Notes under the pieces: model-generated | Databases searched by the model: none | Seen by the model: only the letters and a program-made list of their open reading frames with translations | What the model was told of the DNA's origin: nothing | Origin: Georgfuchsia toluolica | Lineage (GTDB): Bacteria > Pseudomonadota > Gammaproteobacteria > Burkholderiales > Rhodocyclaceae | Length of the DNA: 64,000 bases | Direction of reading: 5' to 3' | NCBI RefSeq assembly: GCF_907163265.1 | Contig: NZ_CAJQUM010000001.1 | Coordinates: 1,736,001 to 1,800,000, forward strand | Position numbers and translations under genes: made by a program | Shown here: piece after piece, positions 57,024 to 64,000 of the stretch | How the letters are laid out: each line of letters begins with the position of its first letter | Position numbering within the stretch: position 1 is the stretch's first letter

Positions 57024-58298
57024 TCAGGCGACAGGGCCCTTGCGCAAACCAACGGGAATCACCTTCCCGCCGGACTTCCATTCGTCCAACAGATCCGCCC
57101 ATTGCTGCATCATCTGGCGCCGCTCTTCGAGGTAATCGGCGCGGTTGTAGGCGCGGCGGATGGCATCGCGGTCTTCGTGATCGAGCTGCTTCTCGATGGC
57201 GTCATAGCGGTACCCCATCTGGTTCAGGTGCGTTGACGCCGTGGTACGGGTCGCATGGGGCGAGTACGGAAAATCCAGCCCAAGACGACCATGCACCTTG
57301 CCCAATGTGGAGGCGATCATGGATTGCCCTGATTTGTCACGATGCGGAAACAGGTAGCCAATGCCGCCGGTAAATGCATGCCACGTCCGCAGCCTTTCAA
57401 CGGCCTGGCTCGGCAGGGGCACGATGTGCGCGGGAAGCTCGGGATTCTTGTTTTTCATACGGGCGCGGGGAATTGTCCAGGTCGCGGCATCCAGGTCAAA
57501 TTCATTCCAATGGGCGGCGACGACTTCCCCCGGCCGCAGCATGGACCACCATAACAGCCGGAATGCCAGGACAGTCTTAGGGTCGCCGCGATAGGCATCT
57601 AGCCCGCGCAGGAAATCGCCGACCTGCTTGGGGCGTAGTGGCGTTTTGTGCGCAACTCTGATGGCGGGGGACAGTACCTCCCGTAACGATCCTGCAGGGT
57701 TGCTGTCGGCGCGGCCGGTGGCAATGGCGACATTGAAGACGCTGGCGACGTAGTGCCGCAGCCGTCGCGCCACATTCGGGCTGCCAACGTCACGAACGCG
57801 CGCGCCCCTACCCCGCTTCTTCTCGCTCTTGGCCGGTTTCTCGGCTTTGCGCAATACGTCGAGCACATGCATGGGCGTGATTTCGCGGATCGCCAGTGGC
57901 CCCAGATATGGCAGGACATGAAACTCGATCTGCGCCAGGCGGTTGCGCTTGGTCGTTTCAGCCCAGGTCCGCGAAGCGACCCATTCATCGAAGAGCGCCT
58001 CGAAGGTCTGTGCATGCTGGTGCGCTACGCGGATGCGTTCGAGCTTCTTTTCCTGGCTGGGGCTTTTTCCCTGCGCCAGCATCTTGCGCAGGGCAATCAA
58101 GGCTTCGCGGGCTTCGTCCCGACTCATCTCGGGATAGCGCCCGAGCGTATGCACGTTTTCCTTGCCGACAAAGCGGTACCGGTAACGCCATGACTTCGAC
58201 TTGGCGCGAACATCCAGATAAAGCCCATCTCGGTCCGCCAAACGGTAGGGCTTGCCTTGCGGCTTTGCCGCCTCGATTTCGGTCTTGGTCAGTGACAT
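57024..58298 (-). CDS. P4-type tyrosine integrase
   Basis: A 424-residue integrase with the DUF4102 N-terminal arm-binding domain (SLTKTEIEAAKPQGKPYRLA, DRDGLYLDVRAKSKSWRYRY), a core-binding domain, and the catalytic set SMLRPGEVVAAHW (Arg), YSPHATRTTASTHLNQMG (His-x-x-Arg), QLDHEDRDAIRRAYNRADYL (His and nucleophile Tyr). The ATG at 58298 gives the family N terminus. It is at the right end of the 15-kb element, reading inward, with an inverted repeat upstream. Confidence 0.95.
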   Translation of the reverse strand: MSLTKTEIEAAKPQGKPYRLADRDGLYLDVRAKSKSWRYRYRFVGKENVHTLGRYPEMSRDEAREALIALRKMLAQGKSPSQEKKLERIRVAHQHAQTFEALFDEWVASRTWAETTKRNRLAQIEFHVLPYLGPLAIREITPMHVLDVLRKAEKPAKSEKKRGRGARVRDVGSPNVARRLRHYVASVFNVAIATGRADSNPAGSLREVLSPAIRVAHKTPLRPKQVGDFLRGLDAYRGDPKTVLAFRLLWWSMLRPGEVVAAHWNEFDLDAATWTIPRARMKNKNPELPAHIVPLPSQAVERLRTWHAFTGGIGYLFPHRDKSGQSMIASTLGKVHGRLGLDFPYSPHATRTTASTHLNQMGYRYDAIEKQLDHEDRDAIRRAYNRADYLEERRQMMQQWADLLDEWKSGGKVIPVGLRKGPVA

Positions 58299-58316
58299 GG
58301 TGGGCCTCAAAAAAAC

Positions 58317-58342
58317 GTTACCCACATGAATGATTGGGTAAC
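58317..58342. promoter_or_regulatory. inverted repeat upstream of the integrase
   Basis: GTTACCCA (58317-58324) and TGGGTAAC (58335-58342), a perfect 8-bp inverted repeat 19 bases before the integrase ATG. It shares TTACCCA with the att-like repeats at both ends, so it may be an integrase arm site or an autoregulatory operator. Confidence 0.6.
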
Positions 58343-58346
58343 AAGC

Positions 58347-58370
58347 AACTTTACCCACTACGTTACACAC
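58347..58370 (+). repeat. putative att-type repeat, right end of the 15-kb element
   Basis: AACTTTACCCAC then TACGTTACACAC, matching 43397-43420 at 22 of 24 positions. It lies between the integrase and def. Confidence 0.5.
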
Positions 58371-58445
58371 ATTTTTAGCGACTTGCAACCCCTGTTGCAT
58401 GATGTCTCATGCGGTTGCATTTTGTATCTTTTTTGTTATTAATCA

Positions 58446-58976
58446 TCATTCTATGGTGTTGTCGCCGTTCTGAAACAAGGCATCCTGAAACCCGAAGAGA
58501 CGCATATCTTTCACGCGCATGGGATAGAGGATGCCGTCGAGATGATCGCATTCATGCTGCACCACGCGGGCATGAAAACCATCCACACTGCGGTCGATGG
58601 GCTTGCCGTGCTGGTCGAAGCCGGTATAGCGCAAGCGATGGTAGCGCGGCACCCAGCCGCGCAGCCCCGGTAATGACAGGCAGCCTTCCCAGCCCTCTTC
58701 CTCTTCAGTGGAAAGCGGCTCCAGCACCGGATTGAGTAATACGGTGAAAGGCACTGCGGGCGCGTCGGGATAGCGCTCGCTGGCCTCGAAGCCGAATATC
58801 ACCAGGCGCAGATCGACGCCGATCTGCGGCGCGGCCAGCCCGACACCATCATGATGGCGCATGGTGTCCTGCATGTCGGCGACCAGCTCATTCAGTTCGG
58901 GCGTATTGAACTTCGCCACAGGCCGCGACACGCGCAGCAGCCTGGGATCGCCCATGCGCAAGACTTCCCGGATCAT
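58446..58976 (-). CDS. def: peptide deformylase
   Basis: Removes the N-formyl group from nascent proteins. The 176-residue protein has all three motifs: [18 protein letters not shown] (metal Cys) and QHECDHLDG (two metal His and catalytic Glu). The ATG at 58976 overlaps the mtnP stop (ATGA). Not the usual def-fmt pairing, so it may be a second deformylase. Confidence 0.95.
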   Translation of the reverse strand: MIREVLRMGDPRLLRVSRPVAKFNTPELNELVADMQDTMRHHDGVGLAAPQIGVDLRLVIFGFEASERYPDAPAVPFTVLLNPVLEPLSTEEEEGWEGCLSLPGLRGWVPRYHRLRYTGFDQHGKPIDRSVDGFHARVVQHECDHLDGILYPMRVKDMRLFGFQDALFQNGDNTIE

Positions 58977-59728
58977 GCGGCGCAATACCCGTCTTGACAG
59001 AGCTTTTCGAGAATGGCGCGCACCCGCGCCAGGTTTTCCTGCAGCACCTGCTCGATACGGTCGAACTTGATGCTGTCGCGGCTGTCGGCCCGGCCCGCCG
59101 CCCAGTTGGCCACGACGCACACCGCCGCATAGGGTACTTCCAGTTCGCGTGCCAGAACGGCTTCCGGCATGCCGGTCATACCGACGATATCAGCGCCATC
59201 GCGCTCCAGCCGGTCGATTTCGGCCACGGTCTCCAGGCGCGGCCCCTGTGTCGCCGCATAGACGGCGCCATCGAATACCTGTTCGCCGCAACGCTGCGCC
59301 GATTGCAGCAAACCCGCACGCATCTTTTTGTCATAAGGATGCGTGAAGTCGACATGCACCACCTGGCTGTCGCCGCCTTCGAAGAAGGTATTGCCGCGAC
59401 TATGGGTGTAGTCGATGATCTGGTGCGGCACGACCACGGCGCCCGGCGCCAGATCGGAGCGGATGGCGCCGACCGAGGCAACGGAAACGATCTGCGTCGC
59501 GCCGGCCACCTTGGCCAGGGCCCAGATGTTGGCGCGGTAGTTCACCAGGTGCGGCGGAATCGTGTGGCCATAACCGTGGCGCGCGATGAACACCACCTCA
59601 TGGCCGCCAATGCGCCCAAAGATGAGCGCACCGGAAGTATCGCCATAAGGCGTACGCGCCACTTCGCGCCGGCTCACGTCGAGATTGGCCAGCTGGGTCA
59701 ACCCGCTGCCGCCGATAATTGCAAGCAT
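58973..59728 (-). CDS. mtnP: S-methyl-5'-thioinosine/thioadenosine phosphorylase
   Basis: Purine-nucleoside phosphorylase family enzyme of methionine salvage. The 251-residue protein starts [20 protein letters not shown] and has the phosphate and substrate sites [65 protein letters not shown]. The N-terminal GSGLTQL form and TGMPEA resemble S-methyl-5'-thioinosine phosphorylases of pseudomonads, so thioinosine may be the preferred substrate. Start at the ATG at 59728. Confidence 0.9.
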   Translation of the reverse strand: MLAIIGGSGLTQLANLDVSRREVARTPYGDTSGALIFGRIGGHEVVFIARHGYGHTIPPHLVNYRANIWALAKVAGATQIVSVASVGAIRSDLAPGAVVVPHQIIDYTHSRGNTFFEGGDSQVVHVDFTHPYDKKMRAGLLQSAQRCGEQVFDGAVYAATQGPRLETVAEIDRLERDGADIVGMTGMPEAVLARELEVPYAAVCVVANWAAGRADSRDSIKFDRIEQVLQENLARVRAILEKLCQDGYCAA

Positions 59729-59767
59729 GCTTTCTCCTAATCCGGCCGAGCCGGAACCAAACGTGGG

Positions 59768-59907
59768 TAGCTTCGATGAAGGACTTTGATGCTTGGCCGG
59801 AAAAGCAACACCGACCCGACTCCTCCCGCCCTCCCCTTCGCGGAGGAGGCGACTGATCGGCTCGCTTCGCTCGAAATTCTTCACCAATTCTGCCGAGACC
59901 TCAGTGG
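59768..59907 (+). repeat. dispersed intergenic repeat, copy 2
   Basis: Between mtnP and typA. Homologous to 43085-43230 in the same orientation, with the central hairpin-forming CCCTCCCC-TTCGCGG-AGGAGG part kept. Not a gene: the frames over it are Pro/Arg-rich and unsupported. Confidence 0.75.
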
Positions 59908-60008
59908 TACCGACTATATCTGATACCCGGGGTCTTGCAGCCCCGTCGTGATAGAATGCGCGCCCTTTCGCTGCCGGTCCCGCAGCGCACCATTACAGGC
60001 TTTCCCTC

Positions 60009-61829
60009 ATGTCTCGCTCTCTTCGCAACATCGCCATTATCGCCCACGTTGACCACGGCAAGACTACCCTTGTCGATCAACTGCTGCGGCAGTCCGGCAC
60101 CTTCGCCGCCCATAAGGCCGTTACCGAACGGGTCATGGATTCCAACGATCTCGAAAAAGAACGCGGCATCACCATCCTGTCAAAGAACTGCGCCATCGAC
60201 TACGAAGGCACCCACATCAACATCGTCGACACACCGGGACACGCCGACTTCGGTGGTGAGGTGGAGCGCGTATTGTCGATGGTCGATGGCGTGCTGCTGC
60301 TGGTCGATGCCGTCGAAGGTCCGATGCCGCAAACCCGCTTCGTTACGCGCAAGGCGCTGGCGCTGGGTTTGAAGCCGATTGTCGTGGTCAACAAGATCGA
60401 CCGTCCCGGCGCCCGGCCCGACTGGGTCATCAGTCACACTTTGGACCTGTTCGACAAGCTCGGCGCCACGGAAGAACAACTCGATTTCCCCGTGGTTTTT
60501 GCCTCGGCGCTGAATGGCTTCGCCATGCTCGATGCAAGCAAACCCGGCACCGACATGCGCCCGCTCTATGAGGCCATCATCAAGCACACGCCGCAGCCCG
60601 ACGTTGATGTGGAGCTGCCGCTGCAACTGCAAATCTGCTCCATCGATTACAACAGCTATGTCGGTCGCATCGGCATCGGCCGCATCAAGCAGGGCCGCAT
60701 GAAGGCCGGGCAGGAAGTCGCCGTGATGTACGGGGACGAGGCCAAGGGCAAGTCAAAAATCGCCCAGATCATGATGTTCAAGGGTCTTGAGCGCGAACAG
60801 GCAACCGAAGCGGAAGCCGGCGATATCGTGCTGGTCACCGGCATCGAACAAGTGGGAATCGGCGTCACCATTTGCGACCCGGCCGCTCCCGTCGGCATGC
60901 CCCCGCTGGTGGTCGATGAGCCGACGCTGACCATGAACTTCCAGGTTAATACCTCGCCGCTGGCTGGCAAGGAAGGCAAATATGTCACCAGCCGCCAGAT
61001 TCGCGAGCGCCTGCAAAAGGAACTGCAGTCCAACGTAGCCTTGCGCGTGGAAGACACCGAAGATTCCGACGTGTTCATCGTCTCCGGTCGTGGCGAACTG
61101 CATCTGACCATCCTTCTGGAAACCATGCGGCGCGAAGGTTACGAGCTGGCGGTATCGCGTCCACGCGTGCTGTACAAGGAAATCGACGGCGTGAAGTGCG
61201 AGCCCTACGAATTGCTCACCGTCGATATCGAGGATGAACATCAGGGCGGCGTCATGGAAGAACTGGGCCGGCGCCGTGGCGAACTGCTCAATATGGAATC
61301 GGATGGCAAGGGCCGCACCCGGCTCGAATACCGCATCCCGGCACGCGGCCTGATCGGCTTTCAGGGCGGCTTCCTCACGCTGACCCGCGGTACCGGCATG
61401 GCCAGCCATATATTCGACGACTACGGTCCGGTAGCCGGCGTCATGGCCGAACGCCGCAACGGCGTACTGATCTCCGCCGAAAGCGGCCCCGCTGTCGCTT
61501 ATGCATTATGGAAATTGCAGGACCGCGGGCGCATGTTTGTCAGCCATAACGATCCGTTGTATGAAGGCATCATCATCGGCATCCACAGCCGCGAAAATGA
61601 TCTTGTGGTCAATCCCATCAAGGGCAAGCAACTGACCAACGTGCGCTCATCCGGCACCGATGAAGCCGTGCGTCTGGTGCCACCGATAGTGATGACGCTC
61701 GAATCCGCCGTCGAATTCATCGCCGACGACGAACTGGTCGAGATCACGCCGAAATCGATCCGTCTGCGCAAGCGCTTCCTCAAGGAAATCGATCGCAAGC
61801 GGGCCAACCGCTCCGAACAGGCTGCATAA
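60009..61829 (+). CDS. typA: translational GTPase TypA/BipA
   Basis: Ribosome-associated GTPase for 50S assembly and stress or cold adaptation. The 606-residue protein has G1 AHVDHGKTT, the switch [12 protein letters not shown]3 [11 protein letters not shown]4 [12 protein letters not shown], domain II, and the BipA-specific C-terminal part ([32 protein letters not shown]). Full length. Single gene between two intergenic repeats. Confidence 0.97.
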   Translation: MSRSLRNIAIIAHVDHGKTTLVDQLLRQSGTFAAHKAVTERVMDSNDLEKERGITILSKNCAIDYEGTHINIVDTPGHADFGGEVERVLSMVDGVLLLVDAVEGPMPQTRFVTRKALALGLKPIVVVNKIDRPGARPDWVISHTLDLFDKLGATEEQLDFPVVFASALNGFAMLDASKPGTDMRPLYEAIIKHTPQPDVDVELPLQLQICSIDYNSYVGRIGIGRIKQGRMKAGQEVAVMYGDEAKGKSKIAQIMMFKGLEREQATEAEAGDIVLVTGIEQVGIGVTICDPAAPVGMPPLVVDEPTLTMNFQVNTSPLAGKEGKYVTSRQIRERLQKELQSNVALRVEDTEDSDVFIVSGRGELHLTILLETMRREGYELAVSRPRVLYKEIDGVKCEPYELLTVDIEDEHQGGVMEELGRRRGELLNMESDGKGRTRLEYRIPARGLIGFQGGFLTLTRGTGMASHIFDDYGPVAGVMAERRNGVLISAESGPAVAYALWKLQDRGRMFVSHNDPLYEGIIIGIHSRENDLVVNPIKGKQLTNVRSSGTDEAVRLVPPIVMTLESAVEFIADDELVEITPKSIRLRKRFLKEIDRKRANRSEQAA

Positions 61830-61847
61830 ACCAAGAAAAAGCAGTTA

Positions 61848-61976
61848 GCCACAGAGGACACAGAGATCACAGAGAAAAGCCTTCAAAGCCAACTTCCCTA
61901 CGCTCACCCGTTGGGTGAGTGGCGCTAAGGCAAATAACCCGCTGTTTTCCTCTGTGCGCTCTGTGTCCTCTATGGC
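61848..61976. repeat. intergenic inverted repeat (CACAGAGGACACAGAG type)
   Basis: Arms GCCACAGAGGACACAGAG (61848-61865) and CTCTGTGTCCTCTATGGC (61959-61976) pair with one mismatch. Inside is a smaller stem CTCACCC GTT GGGTGAG (61903-61919). The sequence between typA and hpt has no gene. It has the look of a dispersed element seen in many proteobacterial genomes. Confidence 0.75.
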
Positions 61977-62023
61977 TTGCTTCTGCCGTTTTTAGGTCAA
62001 ACGCAGCGCGAGCCCCTTGCCGA

Positions 62024-62562
62024 TTATTCGGCAACGGCATAAATGGCGGGCAGGTTGCGCCAGGCGCCTTCGATATCCATACCGAAGCCGAAGACAAAAC
62101 GATTGGGCAAGGTGAGGCCGATGAAATTCGGCACGATCGGCTTGGTCCGGCCGATCTCCTTGTCGGCGAAGACGGCGGTATAGCAGCCTTCAGCGCCCTG
62201 CCTGAGCAGACGCTCGCGAATCGCCGCCAGCGTGATACCCTCGTCGAGAATGTCATCCACCAGCAATACGATACGCCCCGTCACCGGCGTGCGCGGCTCC
62301 ACCACCCAGGCCAGCTCACCGCCAGTGGTCGAATCGCCGTAGCGCGTCGCATGCAGATAGTCGTATTCGAGTGGAAAGCGCAGCAGCGGCAGCAGGTGTC
62401 CGGCAAAGATGGTTGCGCCGCCCATGACCGCCAGCACCAGGGGATTGCGCTCGGACAATGCCTCGGTGATTGATTGCGCAACGCGCCGGACTGCTGCCGT
62501 TACCTCAGCCTCGCTGCGGATCAACTCTGCGCTATCGAGTATCCGGCGCGCTTCCTCGGGGT

Positions 62563-62566
<4 letters not shown>
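62024..62566 (-). CDS. hpt: hypoxanthine-guanine phosphoribosyltransferase
   Basis: Purine salvage enzyme making IMP/GMP from base and PRPP. The 180-residue protein has the PRPP-binding [35 protein letters not shown] near the N terminus, and [19 protein letters not shown] around the base site, typical of HGPRT of betaproteobacteria. The start overlaps the galU stop (ATGA), so it follows ligA-galU in one transcript. Confidence 0.93.

Positions 62567-64000
<1,434 letters not shown>

Larger units (their letters stand above)
43397..58370. mobile_element. 15-kb integrated phage-like element (eroded prophage or satellite)
   Basis: All genes lie on the minus strand. From the right: P4-type integrase, zinc-ribbon protein, HigB, HigA, RadC, a regulator-like protein, AlpA-like HTH, three hypothetical proteins, tape-measure-like protein, CHC2/TOPRIM primase, VapE-like helicase, iteron-rich segment, hypothetical, minor-tail-like protein, Nu1-like and GpA-like terminase subunits, HTH protein. 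Portal, capsid, protease, tail tube, sheath, baseplate and lysis genes are not seen. Ends are set by a 24-bp imperfect repeat and by the flanking chromosomal genes coxC and def. Confidence 0.8.

Noticed and set aside
59500-59760. Extended N-terminus of mtnP reaching 59887
   Set aside because: The extra residues fall in the dispersed repeat and are Arg/Gly/Ser-rich; the family starts at the ATG at 59728.

Overview
The window looks like the chromosome of a GC-rich betaproteobacterium, probably Rhodocyclales- or Sterolibacteriaceae-like. This is inferred from gene content and order (rplU-rpmA / obgE-proB, ispB before a tRNA-Pro, map-glnD, a full aa3/caa3 oxidase operon, haemerythrin signalling); no rRNA is present to settle it. 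Housekeeping genes alternate with two integrated elements and several decayed genes.

Layout. 0-3.1 kb: end of an MscS channel gene, a LapA-domain gene, an IS4-family transposase remnant, and the N-terminal stump of a transglycosylase gene next to it. 3.1-7.2 kb: proB and obgE, the rplU-rpmA ribosomal pair, ispB, tRNA-Pro(CGG). 7.1-14.3 kb: a filamentous-phage (inovirus) prophage inserted in the tRNA-Pro 3' end and bounded by perfect 52-bp repeats. It has integrase, Zot-like ATPase, pVI-, pIII- and pVIII-like proteins, three tiny overlapping membrane ORFs, an ssDNA-binding protein, a gpII-like replication protein, and a divergently transcribed repressor with operators. 14.4-21.1 kb: L,D-transpeptidase, tadA, a DUF1178 protein, an MBL hydrolase, modABC, and a nucleotide cyclase fused to haemerythrin. 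21.5-31.5 kb: an envelope-type region with a FAD oxidoreductase, a PAP2 enzyme, a broken glycerophosphodiesterase, two paralogous polytopic membrane proteins (one frameshifted), GtrA and an ABC-2 exporter.

31.5-32.3 kb holds the most interesting small locus. A 59-residue type IV prepilin lies just upstream of a secreted Cys-containing protein, with a sigma-54-type promoter before the pair and a strong terminator after it. This resembles the split pilin arrangement known from Geobacter. 32.5-43.1 kb: map, glnD, then ctaG-SURF1-cyoE-ctaA-coxB-coxA-coxC for assembly, haem A synthesis and the core subunits of a cytochrome c oxidase, largely with overlapping genes.

43.4-58.4 kb: a second integrated element of about 15 kb with every gene on the minus strand. 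It carries a P4-type integrase, zinc-ribbon protein, HigBA, RadC, an AlpA-like regulator, tape-measure-like protein, CHC2/TOPRIM primase and VapE-like helicase (split by a frame change), an iteron-rich origin-like segment, a minor-tail-like protein and both terminase subunits. I see no portal, capsid, tail tube or lysis gene, so it is either an eroded prophage or a satellite-like packaging parasite. 58.4-64 kb: def, mtnP, typA, hpt, galU and the 3' part of ligA, with two kinds of dispersed intergenic repeat.
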